A stretch of DNA of 64,000 nucleotides from Woeseiaceae bacterium (GTDB lineage Bacteria; Pseudomonadota; Gammaproteobacteria; Steroidobacterales; Woeseiaceae): positions 1-64,000 of the forward strand of contig JAJFKP010000010.1 of NCBI GenBank assembly GCA_021773135.1, in the 5' to 3' direction. The position numbers and the translations under genes were made by a program. Shown here piece after piece: positions 1-8,484 of this stretch; positions within the stretch are counted from its first letter, which is position 1; every line of letters starts with the position of its first letter. The notes under the pieces are model-generated. The model was not told where the DNA came from, did no database searches, and was given only the letters and a program-made list of their open reading frames with translations.

Positions 1-1059
1 AAACAAGCGTGGGAACTTAACGCTGACTGGCAACTTTTCGCGTCAGGCGGCGACCGGGTCGAGCAGTCGGGAAACCTGACGCCGGCAGGATTGCCAGGGT
101 TCGTCGGCATCCCGGGCGACGACAGGCGGCTCATGGATCTCGCCGGGACGATTGAGAATGACGACCGGTTTCGAGCGCTGCATCGCATCGACAGGTTGTC
201 CGTCGGCTACGCGTCGGAGAATGTTGTACTGCGCCTTGGGAGACAGGCCTTGAGTTGGGGCAACGGCTTGATATTCTCGCCCATGGATATTGTTAACCCG
301 TTCGATCCAACAACTGTCGATACCGAGTACAAGTTCGGTGACGATATGGTCTACGGCCAATACCTGCTGGACAACGGTGATGACGTGCAGTTTAGCCATG
401 TATTCCGTCGCGACCCGCTGACAGGCAATTCGGTTTCGGATGTTGCGACCACTGCGCTTAAGTACCATGGAATCCTGGGCGATGCCGAGATCGACCTGCT
501 CATCGGACGCAGCTATGACGAGGCAACTTTCGGTATCGGCGGCAATAAAAGTATTGGCGGTGCAGTCTGGCGCGGCGATGTTGTTTTCTCAGACACGGTG
601 TCTGGAAGCCGGTTTCAACTGGTCACGAACCTGAGCTACTCCTGGATTTGGGGCGGCAGGAACATGAGTGGTGTCGTCGAGTATTTCTTTACGGAATTCG
701 GCCAGCAGAGCGGCCAGTACGACATTGTAAGTCTCGCGCAAAACACGGCGCTTACCAGCCGGTTGGCGCGAGGAGAATCGTTCACGCTTGGGCGGAACTA
801 CCTGGCTGGCGGCTTAACGGTAGAAGTAAATCCACTATGGCTGGTCACACCAAATCTGTTTGCCAACCTCGATGATGGCAGCGCTCTCCTGCAGGTCACT
901 ACGGTGTACAGCATAAGCGATAATGCAGAATTCGTGGGCGCTGTAAACTTGCCAATGGGTCCCAATGGATCCGAATTCGGCGGCATCAGCGGCGACCAGA
1001 ACAATTTGTTCTATTCGACTGAGTGGTCACTGTTCGCGCAGGTGGCGTGGTATTTCTAG
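1..1059 (+). CDS. Outer-membrane porin-like protein, C-terminal part
   Basis: The frame is open from the first base, so the gene begins outside the window; about 352 residues are visible. The sequence has short alternating hydrophobic and polar stretches and ends in W-Y-F, the aromatic C-terminus typical of beta-barrels inserted by the Bam machinery. A segment near position 225-300 reading LRLGRQALSWGNG followed by NPFDP resembles the strand-loop motif of DUF1302- and porin-like outer-membrane proteins. I infer an outer-membrane channel or barrel of unknown substrate. It converges on the hemerythrin gene 18 bases downstream. Barrel assignment is fairly sure, the family is not. Confidence 0.6.
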   Translation, partial: KQAWELNADWQLFASGGDRVEQSGNLTPAGLPGFVGIPGDDRRLMDLAGTIENDDRFRALHRIDRLSVGYASENVVLRLGRQALSWGNGLIFSPMDIVNPFDPTTVDTEYKFGDDMVYGQYLLDNGDDVQFSHVFRRDPLTGNSVSDVATTALKYHGILGDAEIDLLIGRSYDEATFGIGGNKSIGGAVWRGDVVFSDTVSGSRFQLVTNLSYSWIWGGRNMSGVVEYFFTEFGQQSGQYDIVSLAQNTALTSRLARGESFTLGRNYLAGGLTVEVNPLWLVTPNLFANLDDGSALLQVTTVYSISDNAEFVGAVNLPMGPNGSEFGGISGDQNNLFYSTEWSLFAQVAWYF

Positions 1060-1077
1060 CAAGCGAACATCATCGTT

Positions 1078-1644
1078 CTAGCTGCAGGCGGCCACCGCCT
1101 GAATGCTTTCGACCAGCCGACCAAACTTGTTTTCGACAGTGGATCCGAATACCGGGTCCGGCCGATGCACAAAATTGGCCGCATCAATTTCAACGTGTCC
1201 TGAATTGATCATTTCATCGACACGGCGAAACAGGTCCAGTTCTTCCCACTGCATGTGCCCCCGCAGCGTGTTGACGTATCGCAGAGCGTCGGTAACGATT
1301 TTGTTTCGGTACACAGGGCTGCCGGCTGCGACCGCGGCCACGCTGTCACGCAGCGCCATACTCTGTTCGGCAATCTGCCGATGGTCGAGCGTGATTCTGT
1401 CAAACCCCTGCGACAGGTCAGGGCGAACTGCCTTCAGTTCCGCATACAGTCGATCTTCTTTCGGATGATGCACCGCATCGGGGTAGACAGTCATGTAATG
1501 CATAATATCTGTCATCAGGTCATAGTCCGGTTCACCACCTTCATAGATCCGGTTCGATTCGCGCTCAAGAAGATCGATCATGATCGCCATATTCCGATGA
1601 TCGTTGCGAAGTTCTTCGAGGACTTCTGCGGCATTATTGCTCAT
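1078..1644 (-). CDS. Hemerythrin HHE-domain protein
   Basis: A soluble all-helical protein of 188 residues. The hemerythrin ligand pattern is visible in order: H16 in LRNDHRN, the HHPKED motif near residue 60, LDHRQ near 85 and HMQWEEL near 130, which together would bind a di-iron centre. HHE proteins of this bacterial type bind oxygen or respond to nitric oxide or iron stress; the particular role here cannot be read. I place the start at the ATG at 1644, just before the first helix; an in-frame start at 1698 would add 18 residues that do not look like the family. It is monocistronic and converges on the barrel gene. Confidence 0.82.
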   Translation of the reverse strand: MSNNAAEVLEELRNDHRNMAIMIDLLERESNRIYEGGEPDYDLMTDIMHYMTVYPDAVHHPKEDRLYAELKAVRPDLSQGFDRITLDHRQIAEQSMALRDSVAAVAAGSPVYRNKIVTDALRYVNTLRGHMQWEELDLFRRVDEMINSGHVEIDAANFVHRPDPVFGSTVENKFGRLVESIQAVAACS

Positions 1645-1805
1645 GAGGGCGTTGTTTCCATGGGTCACTGAGTCGACAATTCGAGCCGTCAGTATCATCC
1701 GGGAATAACTTCGGGGAAATTCGGAATAACACCTATGGCACCCATGAGAATCAGGGCGTTACGTGAGTCCTGGCGGGTCAGCACCGCCCGGTCCGATCGA
1801 CCGGC

Positions 1806-2867
1806 TCAGCGTCTGAGGGCAGATCGACTCCAAAACTTCTCGAGTTCACCTTCAAGAGCCAGGGCGCGGAAAAACGAGTATGGGTCGCAGTCAATTTTCG
1901 TAATGACAGACAGGTTGAAATTCTGGTCGTAGACACGTCGGAGATGAGGCGGCCTGGAATAATTTTCCGGATCGTGAAGCCACATGTCAGCATGCAGATA
2001 ACCCTTGTCATCGTAGTAGAAGTGTTCGGTCGTGTACGCATTTGCCGAGACGGGTTGTCCGCGGGTACTCATGAACGCCGGATTGAGCCGTGTCGTGGTG
2101 ACCACAAGGGTTTCTCCTTTCCACATACCTTCCGAGAAACCAAGTGAGGAACTACTGCCCGTTTCAGGAAACTCACGTCCGTCCAGGTAAATGCGTCGCG
2201 CATAGTCAGCGCCGTAGACGATCAGGATGTAGTTATCGGCATGTAATATCTCCATCGGGTAGGGCAGTCCCGAGGCGAGGACGAGTCCGGGTGACGCACA
2301 GCGGCTGTTGGCATTATCCATTTCAAGGTAATTGTCGATAATGCTCTGGCCTTTTTCCGTCATCGAAAACTGCAGTTTTCTGATTGCACCCAGGCCGGAC
2401 GCCCGGTTGTAAACCCCGCTCATATCCACCGGGTCTGGCTCAAGACCATCCAGGTCCGGCGGCGGTGTTGCACGTGTCGCCGTGAACGTACCGTCTTTCC
2501 AGGCCCGTCCCAGGAAATTGGTGGCGCCGTGGTGGGTTGTTTTACCGGACAATGTTCCGTCGGCATTGGTCTTGCCGCTAAAAGTGCTCAGATACTCCTC
2601 GTCAAAACCACTGGCCCAGTCGATATCAATTTCGAACTGCTCGCCATCAATTCGCAGTGACGCCGGACCGTCGTAGATATAGGCCTTGAGAACTCCGTTC
2701 TCTTGCTCTATAGACAGATCGACATACGAAGTTGTCGAGCCTACAAAAGAAAACCCGGTCGTCACGAGTGTCCAGTCTCCGACAAGGTCGCTGTCCTGGG
2801 CATTGGCAAGAAAGCCTGAAGACAGAAACGACGTGAGCACTGCCAGCTTAATCAAAGTCTCTCTCAT
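1806..2867 (-). CDS. Exported protein of unknown function (GDTLVV-type family)
   Basis: About 353 residues with a Sec signal peptide ending near FLANA-QDS. The C-terminal half carries a YLDGREF segment, then a WKGETLVVTTTRLNP segment followed by a TEHFYYDDKGYL segment. This matches a recurrent uncharacterised exported family I know by its consensus DGR ... GDTLVVETTGFN ... ERF, often found beside DUF6152 genes as here. The N-terminal 130 residues look like a separate beta-rich domain. It is the last gene of a three-gene operon with two YceI proteins. The start at 2867 has GAGAGA about eight bases upstream; a TTG at 2885 overlapping the previous stop is the alternative. Confidence 0.65.
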   Translation of the reverse strand: MRETLIKLAVLTSFLSSGFLANAQDSDLVGDWTLVTTGFSFVGSTTSYVDLSIEQENGVLKAYIYDGPASLRIDGEQFEIDIDWASGFDEEYLSTFSGKTNADGTLSGKTTHHGATNFLGRAWKDGTFTATRATPPPDLDGLEPDPVDMSGVYNRASGLGAIRKLQFSMTEKGQSIIDNYLEMDNANSRCASPGLVLASGLPYPMEILHADNYILIVYGADYARRIYLDGREFPETGSSSSLGFSEGMWKGETLVVTTTRLNPAFMSTRGQPVSANAYTTEHFYYDDKGYLHADMWLHDPENYSRPPHLRRVYDQNFNLSVITKIDCDPYSFFRALALEGELEKFWSRSALRR

Positions 2868-2881
2868 GTTTTTGATCTCTC

Positions 2882-3547
2882 TCAAACTTCGTTGCGCGCT
2901 ACTTTGGCAGCAGCAGCGCTGTCATCTGTGCTGCCATAACGGAACTCTATCTCGATATTCAGCTCGACCGTATCAGATACAACCGGGACGAATCGGTCGA
3001 GACCAAAATCGGATCGGCTTAATGAGCCTGTTGCCGAAAACCCTAAAACCGGTACCTCAAGGACTGGATGCAAGATCGCATCGTTGAACGTCACCGCGAG
3101 CTCAAGTGGTTTCGATATACCGCGGATGGTCACGTCGCCATGCAGTACCCCCTCTGAATCGCTCGTCGGCTCGTAGCGATTGGTAGTGAAAGTGATATGA
3201 GGAAACTTCTCGGCATTAAAAAATTTTCGTGACGCAAGTTCCTTGTCAAAGTGTGCAACGTTAGTGCGAATCGAATCAGCGGCAACCGTCACGTCAATCT
3301 TGCTATTGGTCATATCGCCGACGTCAAATTGCAGCTCACCCATCACGTCAGTTGCGCGTAACAATGGATAAGAGAACCCCTGATGGAGATACGAGAACGA
3401 CAGGTACGTATGCTCGCGATCAATCGCATAAATTCCCGAGGGCACACCATCAGTGCCATCCGCGCTGGCCGGGGACTCTGCCTGGCCACATCCCGCAAGC
3501 CATAAAGCGACTATTGATGTAAAAACTAATGTGCTTCTCATTCTCAT
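2882..3547 (-). CDS. YceI-domain lipoprotein
   Basis: 221 residues. The N-terminus is a lipoprotein signal with lipobox L-A-G-C (Cys at about residue 20), so it should be lipid-anchored in the periplasm. Residues 38-205 form a YceI beta-barrel: GIYAIDREHTYLSFSY at the start, KFFNAEKFPHITF in the middle and GDVTIRGISKPL near the end are diagnostic. YceI proteins are lipocalin-like and bind long isoprenoid or other amphiphilic ligands. Its ATG overlaps the stop of the upstream fusion gene by the ATGA arrangement, and it overlaps or abuts the gene after it, so the three are translationally coupled. The ligand cannot be predicted. Confidence 0.85.
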   Translation of the reverse strand: MRMRSTLVFTSIVALWLAGCGQAESPASADGTDGVPSGIYAIDREHTYLSFSYLHQGFSYPLLRATDVMGELQFDVGDMTNSKIDVTVAADSIRTNVAHFDKELASRKFFNAEKFPHITFTTNRYEPTSDSEGVLHGDVTIRGISKPLELAVTFNDAILHPVLEVPVLGFSATGSLSRSDFGLDRFVPVVSDTVELNIEIEFRYGSTDDSAAAAKVARNEV

Positions 3548-4545
3548 CGTCCCGTCTGGACGGCAGCGTCACGCGATTTCTGAAATTCAACCTGAACTCT
3601 GAGTGCCAGTTCGTCGTCAACCCAGTCGGAAAAATCCGTCATATCATAATCAGATCGGCTGATGGTTCCGTGAGCTGCAAAGCCGATCATCTCGCGCCGG
3701 TTCATCTGGTTCATGGCAGCCGCATTGATAGTGACGTTCAGTGTTGCAGGCTTGGTTATGCCCGCGATGGTCAGGTCTCCGGACAGATTTCCAGTCGATT
3801 CAGAAGTCTCGCTGTAGCCAGTGCTGACGAATGTGATTTCGGGATGATTGGCAACGTCAAGAAATTCCGCTCCACGCAAACGCTCCTCTAATTCCGGAAC
3901 CGCGGCGACGACACTGCCGGCATCGATTGTTATTGCGACCGTACTCTCGGCCATGTTGCCGCTCTTGAGGTTGAGGCTCGCGTCGAATTCGGCAAACTGG
4001 AGCTGCGGATTAGACAGCCCCATGTGGTTATATGAGAAACCAAGATACGCATGAGTATCGTCAAGTTCATACATTCCTGACGACACGTTTGACGCTAAAG
4101 AATCGAATCTGCGAGATTCTCCACCGCCCTGCGCCGCGGTCCGCGCATTGAGTTCGGCATTGGTTTCCGAAATACCGCGCTGCGGGCTTATTACGCGCCC
4201 ATCCTCATGCGTTACGACGTTGATCGACATGCGTTTGGTGTTGTCGCGTCCGAGTATTCCTTCGGCCTTGATCTTGTCACCAACCTTGAGTGTATCCCGG
4301 GTCCAGCCGACCCGCCCAAGCATCATCAGGTTCATGGTTTGCAGATCCCACAGCTCGGTGCTGCCATCGTCATTGGCAACCTCGATATAGTAACGCGCAT
4401 GCGGATTCTTGTAGATTACCTCGGTAATGGTTCCCTCAATGACGCCCTCGTTACCGGCCTCATAGTCAGCCGCAAACGCATGATGGGCGTTGGCCACCGG
4501 TATACCTGCTACAGGCAGGCCGAGCAGGAGTAATCGTTTCAACAT
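3544..4545 (-). CDS. DUF6152-YceI fusion protein, exported
   Basis: 333 residues in two parts. A signal peptide is followed directly by HHAFAADY, the hallmark start of DUF6152, and that domain continues to about residue 115 with GTITEVIYKNPHARY and a GDKI(K)AEG segment. Residues 157-325 are a complete YceI domain (GMYELDDTHAYLGFSY, FLDVANHPEITF, GDLTIAGITKP). DUF6152 is normally a separate protein of about 110-120 residues, so this is a fusion. It heads the reverse-strand operon with a second YceI lipoprotein and an exported protein of a family that often sits beside DUF6152 genes. The product should be periplasmic and may pass or bind a lipophilic ligand; that role is inference. Confidence 0.82.
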   Translation of the reverse strand: MLKRLLLLGLPVAGIPVANAHHAFAADYEAGNEGVIEGTITEVIYKNPHARYYIEVANDDGSTELWDLQTMNLMMLGRVGWTRDTLKVGDKIKAEGILGRDNTKRMSINVVTHEDGRVISPQRGISETNAELNARTAAQGGGESRRFDSLASNVSSGMYELDDTHAYLGFSYNHMGLSNPQLQFAEFDASLNLKSGNMAESTVAITIDAGSVVAAVPELEERLRGAEFLDVANHPEITFVSTGYSETSESTGNLSGDLTIAGITKPATLNVTINAAAMNQMNRREMIGFAAHGTISRSDYDMTDFSDWVDDELALRVQVEFQKSRDAAVQTGR

Positions 4546-4637
4546 AAGTGTCCCCTACGGTAGCTCCAGGTTGATTGCCGGAAGCGGAATAATTCCTGAT
4601 TTTATCGCCCGGCATTGACCTGATTATAGAGCCTAAA

Positions 4638-6395
4638 TCAGGCGCCGGCCGGCAGGCTCTCGAAATCTGTTGCGCCGTGCGTATCGAGCAGTGCATCGGA
4701 TAGCGCGGCCAGCAGGCTTTGGCAGGACAAATAGAACTCACGATTCACGTTCAGAAGTGTGGAGATCTGCAAATCAGTCAACCGGTCCAGCGCAACCTCT
4801 TTATGGATTTTGCCATGCAGGTCGGCATGAATTTCCTCATTCCGGCGTTTCAGCTTAACCAGCATTTCAAACCGATGCGACGACGAGCTGGCAGATTGTA
4901 GTTCACTCAGTGCGTCGTAGAAATCTGCCGCAGAGTTGCGAAAATAGCTGTACCACGCATTGAAATGGTCGTCGACCGCCTCGCGGAATGACTGTAAGTC
5001 ATGGTGCGTATCTTTCAGGTATTTTGCAGCGTGAACAGCGTTGCGAATCGCGACGATTACCTGTCCCATTCGTGCTGACTCCTCCGGACTTAAACGCACT
5101 TCCTGCAATCGAATAGCGTACGAAAGTATTCCGCCTTCCAACTGTTTTATGTCGTCGTAACAGGCGGCATAGTCAGGATCGGAACCGAACAACACAACCC
5201 CAACCCGATCCTTGTCACTTGGGTAGAACGACACCGACAATGGCAGGTCAAAACTCAGCCTGTTCAGCGCAATGGCCTGATCAATAAGCCGCATTGTTTC
5301 CCTGCTGATGTTTTCGATTGCTGCCTCCGGAACGGCAAGATCCGATTCCTTGATATGTCGCAGGGTAGAATCGTCGTCGTCGCCGAAGCGTTTCGCGAGT
5401 TGCCTGCTTAACACGCCAACAAGTGGCAGAAACAGTACGATGCCGATGAGGTTAAACAGGCTGTGAAAAGCGACCAGTGCCAGCAGCGGATCCGTGAGAC
5501 GGACGACGTCTGTGATAAACCTCAGTAAGGGCTCCAGGGCGGCAAAGGCAATGGTATCCGTGACCACATTAAAAATAACGATGGCTACAGCAACTCGTTT
5601 CTTGTCCAGTGACCCGGCCAATGCGCCGAGCAGCGCCGTAACTGTTGTGCCAAGATCTGCGCCTATGGCGGCCGCAGCGGCCGAAGAGAGTGGAATTGCA
5701 CCGGCATAAAGAGCACTCAGCGTAATCATGATCGTTGCGGAGCTGGATTGAATTAATGCCGTCACGAGAAAACCGACCAACAGGAAAATGATGGGCGGAT
5801 AGGTGGCAAGTGTCGCGGGATCGAACAGCGCGGTTGCGCTGGTTGCGCCTGCCTTCATGAATTCGAGGCCCATTAGCATCAGGCCAAAACCGGCAACCAG
5901 GTGGCTGAAGCCGCTGGTGCGACTGCCGGACCGTGACCAGACGACACCCAGCCCGCCTAATGCGATCAGAGGCAGCGAGAGAACCTCGATATCCAGCTTG
6001 AAACCGATCGTGGCGACTATCCAGCCTGTCGCCGTGGTGCCCAGATTTGAGCCAAAGACAATGCCGATCGCGCTGGCCAGCGATATGATGCCCGTGCCCA
6101 CAAAGGCCAGGACGATCAGGCTTACGACAGAGCTTGACTGCAACGCCGCGGTCGTCGCAGCGCCGGCGAGCACACCTTTTAGGGGGTGCGACGTGTGTTC
6201 GCGCAGGAATATCTTGAACCTGCGTCCAGTCAGGTGCTTAAGTGACTGCTCCAGTTGATCCATGCCGAACAAAAACAAGCCGAGTCCGGCCGCCAGGCGC
6301 CAAAGATCAAATTCCCCGTTCAATTCTGAAACTCCGCCATGCTCGAGCGCTGATGACAAAACTGATGCGATAGATAATGATGCACGATTCTGCAT
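4638..6395 (-). CDS. Na/phosphate cotransporter family protein with PhoU-like tail
   Basis: 585 residues. The first 340 carry about eight hydrophobic segments in two inverted halves, each with the family's Q-S-S-S signature (AALQSSSVVSLI and TALIQSSSATIMI), which form the substrate and sodium site of NptA/PNaS transporters. From about residue 350 the protein is soluble and helical, as in the PhoU-like domain fused to bacterial members. The expected role is sodium-driven phosphate import or export. The listed ATG at 6395 overlaps the possible start of the divergent permease; a TTG at 6323 preceded by GGAG with eight-base spacing is an attractive alternative that leaves room for promoters. Confidence 0.88.
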   Translation of the reverse strand: MQNRASLSIASVLSSALEHGGVSELNGEFDLWRLAAGLGLFLFGMDQLEQSLKHLTGRRFKIFLREHTSHPLKGVLAGAATTAALQSSSVVSLIVLAFVGTGIISLASAIGIVFGSNLGTTATGWIVATIGFKLDIEVLSLPLIALGGLGVVWSRSGSRTSGFSHLVAGFGLMLMGLEFMKAGATSATALFDPATLATYPPIIFLLVGFLVTALIQSSSATIMITLSALYAGAIPLSSAAAAAIGADLGTTVTALLGALAGSLDKKRVAVAIVIFNVVTDTIAFAALEPLLRFITDVVRLTDPLLALVAFHSLFNLIGIVLFLPLVGVLSRQLAKRFGDDDDSTLRHIKESDLAVPEAAIENISRETMRLIDQAIALNRLSFDLPLSVSFYPSDKDRVGVVLFGSDPDYAACYDDIKQLEGGILSYAIRLQEVRLSPEESARMGQVIVAIRNAVHAAKYLKDTHHDLQSFREAVDDHFNAWYSYFRNSAADFYDALSELQSASSSSHRFEMLVKLKRRNEEIHADLHGKIHKEVALDRLTDLQISTLLNVNREFYLSCQSLLAALSDALLDTHGATDFESLPAGA

Positions 6396-6411
6396 GGCAG
6401 CGCGCCAGAAA

Positions 6412-7800
6412 ATGGGAGGTCAGGTGACGGGCGGTCGGCTTATCCGGGTAATACGTCGCAAAGAGGTCCTGGCGCTTTCGTTTGGCGCGATGGTTGGCTG
6501 GAGCTGGGTTGCCCTCACCGGAACCTGGATCGCCGGCGCGGGCAGTGTCGGCGCGATGCTGGCTTTCGCTCTGGGCGGCATCGTCGTCGTATTCGTGGGC
6601 CTCACCTACGCAGAACTGGCCTCGGCGATGCCCAGAGCGGGTGGTGAACACGTTTACTCCAAACGGGCGCTCGGATCTGCGGCATCGTTTATATGTACCT
6701 GGGCCATTCTGCTGGGCTATGTATCCGTAGTGGCCTTTGAAGCCGTCGCCCTGCCAACTGTTACAGACTACCTTCTGCCTGGATTCAGTCGCGGTTACCT
6801 GTGGACAATCGCCGGGTGGGATGTTGAGTTGACGTGGGTACTGGTCGGTATTGCCGCGGCGATAATCATGACCGCAGTTAACGTCGTTGGCATACGCACA
6901 GCCGCGCGTCTGCAACTTGTTGCGACCGTACTAATCCTGTTGGTTGGCGTCCTGTTGCTATCTGGCGGCCTGCTCGGCGGCGCGACTGAAAATATGGCGC
7001 CGCTATTTAACGACGGCGCGCAGGGATTCTTGAGCGTGCTAATCATGGTGCCGTTCATGTTCGTCGGCTTTGATGTTATTCCCCAGTCGGCAGAAGAAAT
7101 TGATATTTCGTTTGCCGACATCGGCAAGCTGCTGATGGTGTCCATCGCGATGGCTGTCATCTGGTATGTCGCGATGATCTGGGCCGTATCAACGGGCCTT
7201 ACGAGCGCCGAGCGGCAAATTTCGGCGTTGCCGACCGCAGACGCCAGCGCGGCATTGCTGGGCGGTTCCTGGGGTGGCAAGCTGCTGGTCATTGGCGGTA
7301 TAGGCGGCATTCTGACGAGCTGGAATGCTTTTCTGATCGGTGGCAGTCGGGCAGTTTACGCACTGGCCAGGGCCGGCCAGTTGCCCGCGTCACTCGGTCG
7401 CCTGCATCCGAAATTCAATACGCCACACCGGGCTGTCCTGCTCATTGGCTCACTATCGGTACTGGCGCCACTGTTCGGTCGTCCGGCCCTGGTGTGGCTG
7501 GTTGATGCGGGCGGCCTGGGAATTGTTACAGCCTACGCGTTCGTCGCCTGGTCGTTCATCGTCTTGCGCAAACGCGAACCGGACATGGAAAGACCCTATG
7601 TCGTTCCGCAAGGGATGATCGTTGGCTACACGGCGCTGCTATTGTCCCTCGCGATCGGCATGCTCTACTTTCCATGGAGCCCGGCAGCCCTGGTCTGGCC
7701 CTATGAATGGTTGATTGTCTTTGGCTGGATAATTATCGGCATCGTGATGTATGTGTGGGCCAAAAAAACGGCGGGACCGGTTGAGGTCCCGCCGCAATGA
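6412..7800 (+). CDS. APC-family amino acid permease
   Basis: About 462 residues with twelve or so hydrophobic segments. The opening RRKEVLALSFGAMVGWSWV, the helix-2/3 segment ending LTYAELASAMPRAGGEHVY, and GSRAVYALARAGQLP near residue 315 are typical of APC-superfamily amino acid transporters. The substrate is not readable. Possible starts are ATGs at 6394 and 6412 and a GTG at 6424, none with a well-placed ribosome site; 6412 avoids overlap with the divergent gene. Its last codons lie inside a strong hairpin that works as a terminator for the opposite strand. Confidence 0.85.
   Translation: MGGQVTGGRLIRVIRRKEVLALSFGAMVGWSWVALTGTWIAGAGSVGAMLAFALGGIVVVFVGLTYAELASAMPRAGGEHVYSKRALGSAASFICTWAILLGYVSVVAFEAVALPTVTDYLLPGFSRGYLWTIAGWDVELTWVLVGIAAAIIMTAVNVVGIRTAARLQLVATVLILLVGVLLLSGGLLGGATENMAPLFNDGAQGFLSVLIMVPFMFVGFDVIPQSAEEIDISFADIGKLLMVSIAMAVIWYVAMIWAVSTGLTSAERQISALPTADASAALLGGSWGGKLLVIGGIGGILTSWNAFLIGGSRAVYALARAGQLPASLGRLHPKFNTPHRAVLLIGSLSVLAPLFGRPALVWLVDAGGLGIVTAYAFVAWSFIVLRKREPDMERPYVVPQGMIVGYTALLLSLAIGMLYFPWSPAALVWPYEWLIVFGWIIIGIVMYVWAKKTAGPVEVPPQ
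7762..7794 (-). terminator. Intrinsic terminator for the kbp-like gene, inside the permease coding end
   Basis: A ten-base-pair GC-rich stem (7769-7778 pairing with 7785-7794, loop 7779-7784) is followed on the reverse strand by seven T residues (seven A at 7762-7768 on the forward strand). It lies about 120 bases past the stop of the BON-LysM gene. On the forward strand there is no T-run, so it should stop only reverse transcription. Confidence 0.8.
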
Positions 7801-7916
7801 CTGCCTGGTGACGTCAACGTCAAGCCACCTGAATTCATGATTCTTGCTACAGTTTTCGACCTCCGATTCGATCCTTGGGTATGCGAATCTTCTGAGCTTT
7901 CATTTCGTACAGTAGG

Positions 7917-8363
7917 TCAATCCTTAGGTATTCTTATTTTTTGACCCGGATAAATCTTGTTCGGGTCTGAAATGATGTCGCGATTGGCTTCAAATATCTT
8001 CATGTACGCAGACCCCTTGCCATAGAAACGTTTGGCGATTCCGCCAAGCGTGTCGCCGCTCACTATCTCGTAAAACTCGTCTTTTGCGGCTTCTTCCTCT
8101 GGCGGCGGCGGTGGCGCTTTCAGGTCGTCTGCAACAACTTTCTCGACGCCCTTTACATTGCCTGCGACCAGGATCGCCGTTTCCCGCGTCTTCTCGCTGT
8201 CGCAGTCTCCGCAAAGCGTTGCAACACCGTCGTCAAACTCGACTTCGAGATTGCTGAGCCCCGTCATTTTAACGTCCAGGTGCTGCTTGATGTTGTCTGC
8301 CGCCTCGTCATCTGTGTCAAACAACTTTCTGCCGACATCTTTCGCGAAATCAAATAAACCCAT
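7917..8363 (-). CDS. kbp: BON and LysM domain protein (Kbp/YgaU-like)
   Basis: 148 residues, almost exactly the length of E. coli Kbp (YgaU). It begins MGLFDFAKDVGRKLF as that family does, has a BON domain over about residues 25-82 (LEVEFDDGVATLCGD and VKGVEKVVADD), a proline-glutamate linker, and a LysM domain over about 97-146 (YEIVSGDTLGGIAKRFYG, YPGQKIRIP). Kbp is a soluble potassium-binding protein made in osmotic stress; no signal peptide is present here either. The start is supported by AAGGAT eight bases upstream. It diverges from the M48 peptidase gene, with a palindrome between them, and ends at a strong terminator. Confidence 0.88.
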   Translation of the reverse strand: MGLFDFAKDVGRKLFDTDDEAADNIKQHLDVKMTGLSNLEVEFDDGVATLCGDCDSEKTRETAILVAGNVKGVEKVVADDLKAPPPPPEEEAAKDEFYEIVSGDTLGGIAKRFYGKGSAYMKIFEANRDIISDPNKIYPGQKIRIPKD

Positions 8364-8399
8364 TTGGATATCCTTGTAAGTGGTCTGTCAGCGGCAATA

Positions 8400-8425
8400 T
8401 TGAAGGTTGTATACTCAACCTTCAA
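8400..8425. promoter_or_regulatory. Perfect palindrome around a TATACT box between divergent genes
   Basis: Ten bases at 8400-8409 (TTGAAGGTTG) are repeated exactly inverted at 8416-8425, with TATACT between them. TATACT is a good match to a sigma-70 -10 box, so the arms could be an operator laid over a promoter in the 121-base gap between kbp and the M48 gene. There is no T-run, so termination is unlikely. The protein that would bind is unknown. Confidence 0.5.
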
Positions 8426-8484
8426 CCGGAATTTCTACCAAATTAAACAAACCGGTCTGAATCCCAAGCCGTGGAGAGCGAAAA

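Noticed and set aside
8400-8425. Palindrome considered as a terminator
   Set aside because: It has no T-run on either strand and lies between two gene starts, where termination is not expected.
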